DNA of 64,000 bases from Polyangium sp. 6x1 (GTDB taxonomy: Bacteria; Myxococcota_A; Polyangia; Polyangiales; Polyangiaceae), in contig NZ_JARZHH010000042.1 in assembly GCF_029946515.1 (NCBI RefSeq), positions 1-64,000 of the forward strand, in the 5' to 3' direction. Below the pieces are notes generated by a model. It searched no databases. It saw only the letters and a program-made list of their open reading frames with translations, and was not told the DNA's origin. Made by a program: the position numbers and the translations under genes. Within the stretch, counting starts at the first letter, position 1; each line of letters opens with the position of its first letter. This document shows positions 41,601 to 50,366 of this stretch, one piece after another.

Positions 41601-42278
41601 CTAGAATTTTCCGCGCACCCAGCCCGTGGACGAGGTGATCGTCCGCTGCGAGTGGGGCGCGGCGTCCGGCGATCGTTGCGAGAGGGGCGGCGCGTCGAAG
41701 TTGCGCTGCGACATGGGCGCCGCGTCCGCGGTGCGCGCCGCCGAAAGCGCTGCCGCCGAGAGCGGGGGCAAGGACTGGGACGAGGAGCCGGAGAGGGGCG
41801 GCACCTCCGAGGCCCGCGCGATGCGCGGCGGCACGTCCGTGCGCGGGCCCGGCGGCGCCGTGCTCGGCCGGATGCTCTCCGGCGCGCGGTCCCGCTTTTG
41901 CCACGTGCCATTCAGATACTCTTCGACGCGCGAGGCGAGCTCGTCGCCGTCGTTCGTCTTCGGGATGAACCCCGATGCGCCCGTGCTCAAAACGAGGCTC
42001 TGGAGCTCCCGCGCCGGCCGGTCGGAGTGAAAAACGATGGGGCACGTCAGGATGCCCTTCTGGAGCGCCACCTCGACCAGCTTGCCCCCGTGCAGCGCCG
42101 GCATGTTGACGTCGACGAGCACGAGATCCGGCTGCTCACGCGCCACGGCCGCGCCGAAGCCGAACGGCGAGTCGAGCGTGATCACCTCGAAGCCACGAGA
42201 TTGCAGGAGCAGCTTGACGAGCTCGCGGCAAATCTCGCTGTCGTCGACCACGAGAATCCGTCGCTTCGTCGCGCTCAT
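41601..42278 (-). CDS. Response regulator with REC domain and low-complexity tail
   Basis: The product is 225 residues. The receiver domain (1-125) has the acidic pair Asp12/Asp13, phospho-acceptor Asp56 in 'LVLVDVNMP', Ser85 and Lys107 in 'FIPKT', so it should be phosphorylated. There is no DNA-binding or enzymatic output. The tail (about 130-225) is Pro/Ser/Ala-rich with three copies of a 10-residue unit containing APxSQR. It lies 152 bases downstream of a CheA-like kinase gene on the same strand and is its likely target. The tail may tether it to a partner. Confidence 0.9.
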   Translation of the reverse strand: MSATKRRILVVDDSEICRELVKLLLQSRGFEVITLDSPFGFGAAVAREQPDLVLVDVNMPALHGGKLVEVALQKGILTCPIVFHSDRPARELQSLVLSTGASGFIPKTNDGDELASRVEEYLNGTWQKRDRAPESIRPSTAPPGPRTDVPPRIARASEVPPLSGSSSQSLPPLSAAALSAARTADAAPMSQRNFDAPPLSQRSPDAAPHSQRTITSSTGWVRGKF

Positions 42279-42430
42279 GGCTGCCTCTCGCTTCCCGAGG
42301 GTAAGGGCTCCCGCGCGTCATGCCCGGGCCATTGGCGGCATCGTATCGAGGAGCCGTTGCCACGGCAAGAAGGACGTAACCATAGGGCACGATTCGCGCG
42401 CGTGACGGAAAAACGGGGGTATGGACGGAG

Positions 42431-43927
42431 TCAGAATACCTCGGGCCGCACGAGCAGGACCTCGGCTCCGTCCACCGTGACGATCTCGGCAGGGCAATCG
42501 TCGGCCGTGGGACAAAGGCGCGTCGCCACGGCCGCGTAAGGCTCGCCGCCCGCGCGCAACGTGAAGCGCGCTTCCCCACGCCGAACCTCGATCCGCACGC
42601 CCTCGCCGCTCCGCGCGCCGCCCGGTGGCGCCATATCGAAGTATTCCACCGGATCGATGACAGGAATCCCACCTTCGGCCGGCAAGACGCGGACGCCGGG
42701 CCCGGTCGCCACGGCGAGGACGAGGTCGGCGCCCCGCGCAGGAAAACACATGACGGGCAGGACGTGGCTCGCCTGCGGGACGCGGAGCCGGAGGGTCGTG
42801 CCCTGGCCGCGGCGCGTGGAGATGGATATGCACCCGCCGACCCGCTGAATGGCGGCGCGCGCGGCGTCGAGGCCGATGCCGCGGCCCGAGACGTCCGTGA
42901 CCTCGGTGCGCGTGGACAGCCCCGGACGAAAGAGCAGCTCCGTGAGCTCGTCGTCCTGCGCGCGCAGGGCGATCTCCGGCGTGGAAATGCCGAGGTCGAT
43001 CGCGCGCGCCCGCACCGCTTCGAGGTTCACGCCCGCGCCGTCGTCCTCGACCGAGATCTCGATCTCGCCGCCCTTCTGCCGCACCGAGACGTGGATCGAC
43101 GCGACGGGCGCCTTGCCCGCGGCCCTGCGCGCCTCGGGTCGCTCGATGCCGTGATCCACCGCGTTGCGGAGCGCGTGCAGGAGGACGACCTCCACGGACT
43201 CGGCGACCTCGGCGCGCACGCGCACGTCGTCCACGTCGAAGGCGACGCGGACCTCCTTGCAGAGGCTCTCCGCGAGGCCCCGCGCCGCCTCCTCGTGCGG
43301 CGCGAGCCGCGGGCCGAGCGTGACGGCCGAGAGCGAGGTGACCTCCGCGGTGAGCGCGCGGACGACGTCGCCGAGCCGCCCGCGCACGCGCCCGGCCGCG
43401 ACGTGCTCCAGGAAGACGCGCGTCGCGAGGGCCGCGAGGCGCTGCTGCGTGGACATCGATACGCGATCCGGCAGGTCGACGACGGCAAAGCGGGCCTCGG
43501 GGATGGGCGCGCGGCTCTCGGGCTCGTCGGCCGAGACCTCGGCGAGGACCTCCTCGATCTGGTGCACGAACCCGTCGACATCCATCCCGGCGCTCGGGGC
43601 CGCGTCCTTCCGCCGGAGCATCACGACCATGAACCGGATGGCCATGGTCACGACGAGGTCGACCTCTTCGGGCACGCGCTTTTTGCGCCGCGCCACGGCC
43701 GCGACGAGGCCTTCGAGCGCGTGGCAAAGCGTGGCGAGCCCGCCGAAGTGCATCATGCGGGCCTCGCCCTTGAGCGTGTGCAGCTCCTGCTGCATCGCGG
43801 TGGCGATCTCGGGCCCGGCGTCGCCGTGCATGAAGTTGCCCCAATCGACCTCGGCGCGGTCGAGCCGTTCGAGCGCCACGCCGCGAAAACGCGCGAGGAG
43901 CTCGCTGGGAAGCGCGGCCAGGCTCAA
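42431..43927 (-). CDS. CheA-like hybrid histidine kinase (HPt-HATPase-CheW), TTG start
   Basis: The product is 498 residues. No ATG lies early enough; TTG 43927 is preceded by GAGGGGAG and gives an HPt domain with phospho-His50 in 'ELHTLKGEA'. About residues 100-200 hold helices without a clear CheA dimerisation domain. The ATPase has N-box 'LLHALRNAVDHGIE', G1 'DDGAGVN' and G2 'GRGIGLDAA'. A CheW-like region follows (about 385-498) with a short insert. It would pass phosphate to the response regulator downstream. Chemoreceptor genes are absent here, so it serves a chemosensory-like system with remote inputs. It is divergent from the redox operon at 44088. Confidence 0.9.
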   Translation of the reverse strand: MSLAALPSELLARFRGVALERLDRAEVDWGNFMHGDAGPEIATAMQQELHTLKGEARMMHFGGLATLCHALEGLVAAVARRKKRVPEEVDLVVTMAIRFMVVMLRRKDAAPSAGMDVDGFVHQIEEVLAEVSADEPESRAPIPEARFAVVDLPDRVSMSTQQRLAALATRVFLEHVAAGRVRGRLGDVVRALTAEVTSLSAVTLGPRLAPHEEAARGLAESLCKEVRVAFDVDDVRVRAEVAESVEVVLLHALRNAVDHGIERPEARRAAGKAPVASIHVSVRQKGGEIEISVEDDGAGVNLEAVRARAIDLGISTPEIALRAQDDELTELLFRPGLSTRTEVTDVSGRGIGLDAARAAIQRVGGCISISTRRGQGTTLRLRVPQASHVLPVMCFPARGADLVLAVATGPGVRVLPAEGGIPVIDPVEYFDMAPPGGARSGEGVRIEVRRGEARFTLRAGGEPYAAVATRLCPTADDCPAEIVTVDGAEVLLVRPEVF

Positions 43928-44087
43928 GGCTCCCCTCGCCGCACGGCAGGATCGCTCACGGGTTCGGACAACAATTGCGCCCCCTGGACGGGAGGCATCA
44001 TACCGAAGCGAAGAGAGAAGCGGGAGCGCAATCAACGCTCGACGGGGCGCGCCGGTGCCTGTAGGGTCGCGCGTTGGAGCAGAGGAC

Positions 44088-45557
44088 GTGAGGAAGCCGC
44101 TCGTGATCGTGCTCTTCCTGTCCGTCGTCGGAATCGTGCCGCGCGCGACGCAGGCTGCCGACGGGGACGGGAAGGCTTCTCCGGAGGCACGCGAACGAAC
44201 GGCGACGGAGCGCCTCGACGCGCGGCTCGCGGCGCTCGAAGAAGAGAACCGTCGCATGCGCGAGCGCGTGGCGGAGCTCGAACGCGCGGCCAAACAGAAC
44301 GAAGCGACGCGCGAGAAGGTCGCGAAGCTCGAGGACGACGCGACCTTCTTCGATCAGCAGATCACGCGGCTCCTGCCGCTCGTGAGCAAGCTCGGTGGGT
44401 ACCTCGACTTCGGGTTTTTCCGGGCGACGGGGACGGGCGCGGGCATACGCAGCGACACGGGGTACAGGTATTTCCCGGAGTACGAGGGCGACATCCCGGC
44501 GTCGTGGGTCTTTTATGGGGATCCGCTGTCGACGATGGTGAACGCGCGCGGCGAGCCGGCCGACACGGGCGAATCGCGGGCGCTCACGTTCGACGCGATC
44601 GATAGCGGCGGAAAATCGTCGTTCGCGGTGAACGCGCTCAACATGCAGCTCTTCGCGGCGCCGCGCGAGGACCTCACGCTGACGGCGTCGATCGACTTCG
44701 TGCCGCGGGCGAGGGACGTGTCGGCGCCGGGGGATCGCGCGCTCGGCGATTTCATCGACGTGAAGCTCGCGTACGCCGAGTACCTCGTCCCGATCGAGCG
44801 GTTCGAGCTCAGCCTCTATGCCGGGAAGTTCGATTCGGTGCTCGGCTGGGAGTACCGCAGCCGCGAGGCGCCCGACCGGCTCACCGTGACGCCGTCCTTG
44901 CTCTGCCGCTACACCTGCGGTTCTCCGCTCGGGCTGAAGGCGCGCGGAAAATTCTGGGACGGCGCGATGATCCTGAACGTGGCCGTGACGAACGGCAGCC
45001 ACGGGAGCGAGAACTTCCCATTTCACGGCGAGATCGATCGGAACGACTGGAAGACCGTGGCGGGCCGGATCGCCTCACGCGCGCCGCTCGGCGCCGGCCT
45101 CGAGGTCGGGCTCTCGGGCTCGATCGGCGCGCAGGACCTGCAAAACGCCGAGGACGCGCTGCACAAGCACGTCGGCGTGGACCTGCACCTCGATTGGCAC
45201 GATTTCGATGTGACGGCCGAGGTCATGCACGGCTTGTTCGCCGGGAAGAGCGCGCCGGGGGACACGAAGTGCGGCCTCGCCCCCTGCCTCCGGTACCGCG
45301 GCGGTTATCTTCAGGTGGGCTATCGGGTGCTGAACTGGCTCACACCTTATGCCCGGGTCGACGCGCGCGATGCGATACATCGGAGCGGCGCGAGCTTCGT
45401 CTACCTGTCCCAGGTCCTGCGCGCGACGGCCGGGGTGCGGATGGAGCTCGGGCCCCATCTCATCCTCAAGGCCGAGTACAATCTGAACCGCGAGCTGGGC
45501 CGCGCCCCCCAGTTTCCGAACGACGTGTTCACGAGCTCGATGCTCCTGAAATACTGA
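44088..45557 (+). CDS. Outer-membrane barrel protein with N-terminal coiled coil
   Basis: The product is 489 residues. The start is GTG 44088 with AGAGGA just upstream; it gives a signal peptide (VRKPLVIVLFLSVVGIV... ending TQA, about residue 24). Residues about 35-105 are a heptad coiled coil ('RLAALEEENRRMRERVAELE'). From about 110 the chain alternates like beta-strands with aromatic ends ('YLDFGFF', 'LSLYAGKFDSVLGWEY', 'LKAEYNL') and finishes 'SSMLLKY', typical of an outer-membrane porin. Coiled coil plus barrel is a known porin plan. It is the first gene of a unit with a cupredoxin and a multiheme cytochrome, so it may be the channel of a redox conduit or an uptake porin. Confidence 0.82.
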   Translation: MRKPLVIVLFLSVVGIVPRATQAADGDGKASPEARERTATERLDARLAALEEENRRMRERVAELERAAKQNEATREKVAKLEDDATFFDQQITRLLPLVSKLGGYLDFGFFRATGTGAGIRSDTGYRYFPEYEGDIPASWVFYGDPLSTMVNARGEPADTGESRALTFDAIDSGGKSSFAVNALNMQLFAAPREDLTLTASIDFVPRARDVSAPGDRALGDFIDVKLAYAEYLVPIERFELSLYAGKFDSVLGWEYRSREAPDRLTVTPSLLCRYTCGSPLGLKARGKFWDGAMILNVAVTNGSHGSENFPFHGEIDRNDWKTVAGRIASRAPLGAGLEVGLSGSIGAQDLQNAEDALHKHVGVDLHLDWHDFDVTAEVMHGLFAGKSAPGDTKCGLAPCLRYRGGYLQVGYRVLNWLTPYARVDARDAIHRSGASFVYLSQVLRATAGVRMELGPHLILKAEYNLNRELGRAPQFPNDVFTSSMLLKY

Positions 45558-45578
45558 AGCTCCCGAGGAGAATGGCGC

Positions 45579-46280
45579 ATGCGTCTCTGCTCTCGCCCCA
45601 CAGGCCTCGTGATCACCTTCGGCGCGGTGACGCTGCCGCTCACCTTGTCCTTGTTCGCCCCGCAAGAGAGCCGCGCCGAGGCGCCGGCCGTGGGGAACGT
45701 CTCGGGCGTGGTCACGGTCCTCGTGGACGACGCGCCGAAGGCCGATCGATCGGGCATCGTGGTCTACCTGGAGAACGTGCCCGGCGCGGCCGCCCCGGCC
45801 GGCAAGCGCGAGATCCGCCAGAAGAACCTCGCCTTCACGCCGGGGCTGATGGTCATCGTGAAAGGGACGACCGTCGAGTTCCCGAACGACGACAAGGTCT
45901 TCCACAACGTCTTTTCGGTCTCGAAGGCCGCGCGCTTCGATCTCGGGCTCTACAAGAGCGGCGAGAGCAAGTCCGTCACGTTCCGCGAGGCCGGCGTGGT
46001 GGACGTCTACTGCAACATCCACCCGCACATGGTCACGAAGATCAAGGTGCTCGACAACGGCTTCTACGCCGTGACGGGCGCGGATGGATCGTTCCAGATC
46101 AAGAACGCGCCGGTGGGGACCTACCCGGTCGTGGCGTGGCAAGCGCACGGGCCGGAGGTGCGGGGTGAGGTGACGGTGACGGCGGGCGGGACCTCGGCGT
46201 TCAAGCCGACGCTCGCGGAAGGCACGGCGTCGAAACGGCATCTGAGAAAGGACGGGACGCCATACGGTCGGTACAAGTAA
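45579..46280 (+). CDS. Periplasmic cupredoxin (plastocyanin/azurin-like) protein
   Basis: The product is 233 residues from ATG 45579, with GAGGAG 8 bases before it, 21 bases after the barrel gene. A signal peptide ends near residue 33. The cupredoxin domain has the expected copper ligands: His in 'DKVFHNVFS', then Cys, His and Met in 'VYCNIHPHM'. The C-terminal part ('GADGSFQIKNAPVGTYPVVAW') resembles a carboxypeptidase-regulatory-like beta-sandwich. It should carry electrons in the periplasm. Its last 19 bases overlap the reading frame of the cytochrome gene. Confidence 0.9.
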   Translation: MRLCSRPTGLVITFGAVTLPLTLSLFAPQESRAEAPAVGNVSGVVTVLVDDAPKADRSGIVVYLENVPGAAAPAGKREIRQKNLAFTPGLMVIVKGTTVEFPNDDKVFHNVFSVSKAARFDLGLYKSGESKSVTFREAGVVDVYCNIHPHMVTKIKVLDNGFYAVTGADGSFQIKNAPVGTYPVVAWQAHGPEVRGEVTVTAGGTSAFKPTLAEGTASKRHLRKDGTPYGRYK

Positions 46281-47488
46281 CGGCGCTCCTCGCCTGCACG
46301 CTCGCCTGCAATCCCAAAGCGTCACGGGAAGGCGAAGAGCGCGCGGGAACGAACGTCGAAACGAAGGCGCCCGCGTCCTCGTCCCCGGACAAACCCTCCC
46401 TCGCGCCGCCGCGCGCGCGCGCGTTCCCCGCCGATCGATGCGGCGATTGTCACGGCACGCTCCACGCGGAGTGGAAGACGTCGGGACACGCGCGCGCGCG
46501 AAGCTCGCCGTTCTACGTCGCGATGCGCGACCGCGCGAAGAACGTCGTCTGCGAGACGTGCCACGCGCCGCTCGCGACGCTCACCGATCCCACGGAGAGG
46601 GTGATCGACGAGGGCGTGACGTGCGAGGCGTGCCACGCGATCCGCGACGTCGGAGAGAATGCGGCCGAGCCGCGCTACACGTTCGACCTCGCAGCCAACC
46701 GCAAGTTCGGGCCGTACTGCGACGGGAAAGACAACTACTTCCACAGGATGGGCTGCGCGCCCTGGTTCCGCGACGCGCGCCTCTGCGGCGGCTGTCACAC
46801 GTTCTCGATGCCGCTCGCGGACGGCAAGAGCTTGCCCATCATCAACGAGTACGCCGAGTGGCGCGCGTCGAGCTTCTCGGTCTCGGGGACGGCGTGCCAG
46901 GACTGCCACATGCCGCCGGAGGTGGACCACGCAGCGACGGGCAGCGCGCGGAAGGTGCGCCTGGGGCAGCACGGGTTCATGGGCGAGAAGGGCGACCTCG
47001 TGCGCAAGGCGCTCGTGATCGTGGCATCGGCGACAACACGAGCAGGTAAGCTCGTGGTGTCCGTGGAGCTGAAGAACGAAGGCGCGGGGCACGCGGTGCC
47101 GTCGGGGTTGCCCGGGAGGCAGGTCGTCGTGCGCGTGCAAGCGCTCGACGAGAAGGGACGAGCGCAAGCGCGCGAGGAGCGCACGATCGGGCGGGTGCTC
47201 GTGGACGAAGCAGGGCGCGAGGTGCCGTTTTACGCCGCGCGGGCCGAGAAGATCGACGAGCGGATCGCGGCGGGCGAGGCGCGCACGTTCGCGTTCGAGC
47301 TCGACGCGCCCAAGGCGGGTTCGCTCGTGATCGACGTGGCGTGGCGCTCCATGTCGCCCGCGCTCTCGGAGGCGCTCGGCGTGCCCGTGGAGGAACGTTC
47401 GATGGGGAAGATCGAGATGCCGTTCGGCGGACACCGAAGCGGCAAGGGGCGCGAGCACCTGCCGAAGACGGTGGTGGCGCGGCCATGA
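46262..47488 (+). CDS. Pentaheme c-type cytochrome, predicted lipoprotein (non-canonical start)
   Basis: Read from 46262 the product is 408 residues with five CxxCH sites at residues 60, 97, 121, 175 and 212, like cytochrome c554-type multiheme proteins. A beta-sandwich tail follows (about 245-400). No ATG, GTG or TTG exists in frame between the stop at 46166 and ATG 46523. Starting at 46523 would lose the first heme motif (CGDCH) and the export signal. From ATA 46262, 'RSVQVTALLACTLAC' forms a lipoprotein signal, and AAAGGA sits 9 bases upstream, so AUA initiation (or a base error turning ATG into ATA) is most likely. It overlaps the cupredoxin by 19 bases and the next gene by 4. It probably exchanges electrons with the cupredoxin. 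Confidence 0.8.
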   Translation: MRSVQVTALLACTLACNPKASREGEERAGTNVETKAPASSSPDKPSLAPPRARAFPADRCGDCHGTLHAEWKTSGHARARSSPFYVAMRDRAKNVVCETCHAPLATLTDPTERVIDEGVTCEACHAIRDVGENAAEPRYTFDLAANRKFGPYCDGKDNYFHRMGCAPWFRDARLCGGCHTFSMPLADGKSLPIINEYAEWRASSFSVSGTACQDCHMPPEVDHAATGSARKVRLGQHGFMGEKGDLVRKALVIVASATTRAGKLVVSVELKNEGAGHAVPSGLPGRQVVVRVQALDEKGRAQAREERTIGRVLVDEAGREVPFYAARAEKIDERIAAGEARTFAFELDAPKAGSLVIDVAWRSMSPALSEALGVPVEERSMGKIEMPFGGHRSGKGREHLPKTVVARP

Positions 47489-49284
47489 AGTTCCGGAGCT
47501 CGTTGCTCCTCTGGATCGTGCTCCTCATCGCGGCGATCACGGTGGCCACGGCGGGCAGCGCGGCGATCGTGCTGGAGCGGCGCGCACGGGAGGAGCTCGG
47601 CGAGGCGCTCGAACGGAGCGCGCGCGTGTTCGCGTCGCACCGCACCGAGCGGCTGCGAACGCACGCGGTGAAGGCGCACGTGGTGGCGGAAGAGCCGCGC
47701 CTCAAGGCGGTGGTGGCGACGGAGGACGTGTCGCCGGAGACGGTCTACGGCGTGGCCGACGAGCTGCGCAAAGCCGTGAAGAGCGATCTGTTCCTGATGA
47801 CGGACGGAGCGGGGATCCTGCTCGCGGACGTGGCCGATCCGAAGGCGTCGGGCTTCGACATGTCGAAGGATCCGATCGTGGCGGGCGCGCTGCGCGAGGG
47901 CGAGACGTCCGGGCTCTGGACGAACGACGGCAAGCTCTACGAGGTGATCGCGCGGCGGCTCTCGTTCGGGACCGACACGGTCGGCGTGCTGGTGCTCGGC
48001 TTCGCGCTCGACCATGCGCTCGTCGAGGAGGTGCGTCTCCAGACGGGCAGCCTCGTGGCCGTGACGGATGGGCCCACGGTGGTGGCGCACTCGAAGCTCG
48101 AAGATGGGACGGAGGCGCCGAGCGAGGTGCTCCGGATGTTCACGGCGTCACCCGCGCCCGAAGGCGGGCCGTATCTGTCGACGTCGCGGACGCTGGAGAC
48201 AGGCACGGGCAAGGCGCGGACCGTTCACCTCGCGCGCTCGCTCGACCGCGCGCTCGCTCCCTCCCGCGAGCTCGAAGTGCGCGTCGCGCTCATCGCGCTC
48301 GTCGCGCTCGCGGCGGCGGCGGCCCTCGCGCTCGTGCTCTCGCGCAGGCTCTCGCGTCCGCTCGATGGGCTCATGGCGTTCGTGGGCGACGTCTCGCGCG
48401 GAAAGCTCGACGCGCGGGCCGCGGTGCAAGGCCCGACGGAGATCCGCGCCCTCGGGGAGGCGATGAACCGGATGGCGCGCGAGATCGCGGAGTCACGCGA
48501 GCAGATGGCGGCGAAGGAGCGGCTCGAAAAAGAGCTCGAGATCAGCGCGCGGATCCAGACGTCGATCTTGCCGCGGCGCCTCGACGTGCCGGGGCTCGAC
48601 GTGGCGGCGCGGATGATCCCGGCGAGCGAGGTCGGCGGCGACTACTACGACGTCTTCCCCGTCGAGGGAGGCGGCGTCCTCGCGATCGGCGACGTGGCGG
48701 GGCACGGCCTGCAATCGGGGCTCGTGATGCTCATGGTGCAGAGCGCGATCGCGGCGCTCGGGCGGGAGGATCCCGAGGCACGGCCGAAGGACCTCGTGCG
48801 CGTGCTGAACCTCGTGCTCTACGACAACATCCGCAACCGCCTGCGCAACGACGAGCACGTGACGCTCACGGTGATGCGCTACCACCGGAGCGGACGCGTG
48901 GTGTTCGCCGGCGCGCACGAGGACATCGTGATCCTGCGCGCGAGCACCGGGAAGATCGAGACGATCCCGACACTCGGCCCGTGGGTCGGCGCGATCCGCG
49001 ACGTCGCGCGGACGGTGCAAGACGACGAGCTCGTCCTGCAGGACGGAGACGTGATGGTGCTGTACACGGACGGCGTCACGGAAGCGCGGAGCGCGTCGGG
49101 CGAGATGTACGGGATGAAACGGCTCACGGCGCAGATCGAGGCGCTCGCGGGCGAACCCGTGGAGCGGATCCGCGACGTGATCCTCGACGACGTGGCCCGC
49201 TTCTCAGACGGCAAAGGTCAAGAGGATGACGTGACGCTCGTGGTCGTGCGGTACAGGGCGAGCGAGACGCGCGCCGAAGGCTGA
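47485..49284 (+). CDS. Membrane sensor PP2C phosphatase (HAMP-SpoIIE, RsbU/SiaA-like)
   Basis: The product is 599 residues. The start ATG 47485 overlaps the cytochrome stop as ATGA. A transmembrane helix (about 7-29), an extracytoplasmic Cache-like sensor (about 30-255), a second helix (about 265-287) and HAMP (about 288-340) lead by a short coiled coil to a SpoIIE/PP2C domain (about 365-595). Metal-binding motifs 'GGDYYDVF', 'GDVAGHGLQSGL', 'LYTDGVTEAR' and 'EDDVTLVVV' are complete. It should dephosphorylate a STAS partner, most likely the product of 49831, in response to a periplasmic signal, possibly from the redox proteins encoded just upstream. The plan matches SiaA of Pseudomonas and RsbU-type phosphatases. 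Confidence 0.93.
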   Translation: MKFRSSLLLWIVLLIAAITVATAGSAAIVLERRAREELGEALERSARVFASHRTERLRTHAVKAHVVAEEPRLKAVVATEDVSPETVYGVADELRKAVKSDLFLMTDGAGILLADVADPKASGFDMSKDPIVAGALREGETSGLWTNDGKLYEVIARRLSFGTDTVGVLVLGFALDHALVEEVRLQTGSLVAVTDGPTVVAHSKLEDGTEAPSEVLRMFTASPAPEGGPYLSTSRTLETGTGKARTVHLARSLDRALAPSRELEVRVALIALVALAAAAALALVLSRRLSRPLDGLMAFVGDVSRGKLDARAAVQGPTEIRALGEAMNRMAREIAESREQMAAKERLEKELEISARIQTSILPRRLDVPGLDVAARMIPASEVGGDYYDVFPVEGGGVLAIGDVAGHGLQSGLVMLMVQSAIAALGREDPEARPKDLVRVLNLVLYDNIRNRLRNDEHVTLTVMRYHRSGRVVFAGAHEDIVILRASTGKIETIPTLGPWVGAIRDVARTVQDDELVLQDGDVMVLYTDGVTEARSASGEMYGMKRLTAQIEALAGEPVERIRDVILDDVARFSDGKGQEDDVTLVVVRYRASETRAEG

Positions 49285-49342
49285 GATAGATTCTGCAGCC
49301 GATGCGCACCGCCGCGCCCGGGATCCAGGACCGCGAGGAACG

Positions 49343-49834
49343 ATGATCGAGACACCAACCGCGTTCGAGCTGACGTTCCAGCCCAATGTCGAGCTCATCT
49401 CCATCGTTCGCAGGTTCCTGTCCGACTTTTACGAGCGGATGATCGAGGACCAGGACACGGTGTCGCGCATCGCGCTCGCGACCCACGAGCTCCTGGAGAA
49501 CGCCGTCAAATATGCGAGCGACGGCGCGACGTTTTTATCCGTCAAGTTCGAGCCGGGCGAGACGTCGAGCACAGTCTCCATCCGGCTCATGAACCGGGCG
49601 AACGCCGAGCACATCGCAACGCTTGCCACTATCTTCGACGAGATGAGCCGGCACGACGATCCCTTCGGCCACTACCAGATCGCGATGGCGCGCAGCGCCA
49701 AGCGGAAGGTGGGCTCGGGGCTCGGCCTCGTGCGCGTGCGTGCCGAAGGAGAGATGACGATGAGCCACACCATCGAGGACGACAGGGTCACGATCCTGGC
49801 GCAGACGACCGTCACGACGCGGAGGAGCTCGTGA
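49343..49834 (+). CDS. SiaB/RsbW-like ATP-binding switch kinase
   Basis: The product is 163 residues from ATG 49343, 58 bases after the phosphatase gene. The GHKL N-box is 'ATHELLENAVKYA' and the glycine-rich loop is 'GSGLGLVRVRAEG'. The usual DxGxG box is absent; instead an Asn-containing strand 'IRLMNRAN' occupies its place, which recalls the SiaB (DUF6272-type) kinases more than classic RsbW. It is expected to phosphorylate the neighbouring STAS protein. It overlaps that gene by 4 bases (GTGA). The family assignment is from motif memory. Confidence 0.8.
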   Translation: MIETPTAFELTFQPNVELISIVRRFLSDFYERMIEDQDTVSRIALATHELLENAVKYASDGATFLSVKFEPGETSSTVSIRLMNRANAEHIATLATIFDEMSRHDDPFGHYQIAMARSAKRKVGSGLGLVRVRAEGEMTMSHTIEDDRVTILAQTTVTTRRSS

Positions 49835-50211
49835 GCGCGGCCTCGGATCTCTCGGTCGCGCTCCGCGACTTTTCGGCGAACGTGCGCGCGGAGGGCCGCT
49901 CGCTCGTCCTCAGCCTCTCGGGCAACGCGGACATGGCCGCGAAGGACAGCCTCGACACGCTGCTGCCGCGCGTGCACGCCGAGGCCCTGCGGATCAGCGC
50001 CGCCGAGGTGCAGGTGGACTTCCGCAACCTCGAGTTCATGAACTCGTCCTGCTTCAAGAGCTTCGTGTCGTGGATCAGCGAGATCGGCGAGCTCGAGAGG
50101 AGCAAGGAGTACAAGATCCGGCTCCTCTCGAACCCCGAGATGCACTGGCAACGCCGCAGCCTGCACGCGCTCCGATGCTTCGCCGTGGATCTCATCTCCG
50201 TCGAGTCGTGA
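49831..50211 (+). CDS. STAS-type anti-anti-sigma/partner-switch protein
   Basis: The product is 126 residues from GTG 49831, preceded by GGAGGAG and overlapping the stop of the kinase gene. The strand-helix pattern 'VQVDFRNLEFMNSSCFKSFV' is the STAS core, with the Ser pair as likely phospho-sites. With the upstream phosphatase and kinase it completes a partner-switching trio like RsbU/RsbW/RsbV or SiaA/B/C. The final output (sigma factor, cyclase or other) is not encoded nearby. A strong terminator follows. Confidence 0.83.
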   Translation: MSAASDLSVALRDFSANVRAEGRSLVLSLSGNADMAAKDSLDTLLPRVHAEALRISAAEVQVDFRNLEFMNSSCFKSFVSWISEIGELERSKEYKIRLLSNPEMHWQRRSLHALRCFAVDLISVES

Positions 50212-50242
50212 GAACGCGATCCTTGCGGCTGAAATGAAAAGA

Positions 50243-50307
50243 GGCCCGGCGAGGTTGGTCAGCACGCCGGGCCGAGCCCAAGCCTTCCAAGGAGACCGGG
50301 CTTTTTT
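50243..50307. terminator. Bidirectional rho-independent terminator
   Basis: A perfect 9-bp stem GGCCCGGCG (50243-50251) / CGCCGGGCC (50265-50273) is followed by a second stem AGCCC (50275-50279) / GGGCT (50298-50302) and six T (50302-50307), a good terminator for the plus-strand operon. Read on the minus strand, the first stem is followed by CTCTTTTCATTTC, so it may also stop transcription of the convergent permease operon ending at 50367. Confidence 0.85.
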
Positions 50308-50366
50308 CAACGTACGTCGGGTGCGCGACGCGTTGCAAGCCCATCACGGATGGTGACGTATCGTCA

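Noticed and set aside
46523-47488. ATG 46523 as the cytochrome start
   Set aside because: It would remove one CxxCH motif and any export signal, which a c-type cytochrome needs; the frame upstream is clearly coding.
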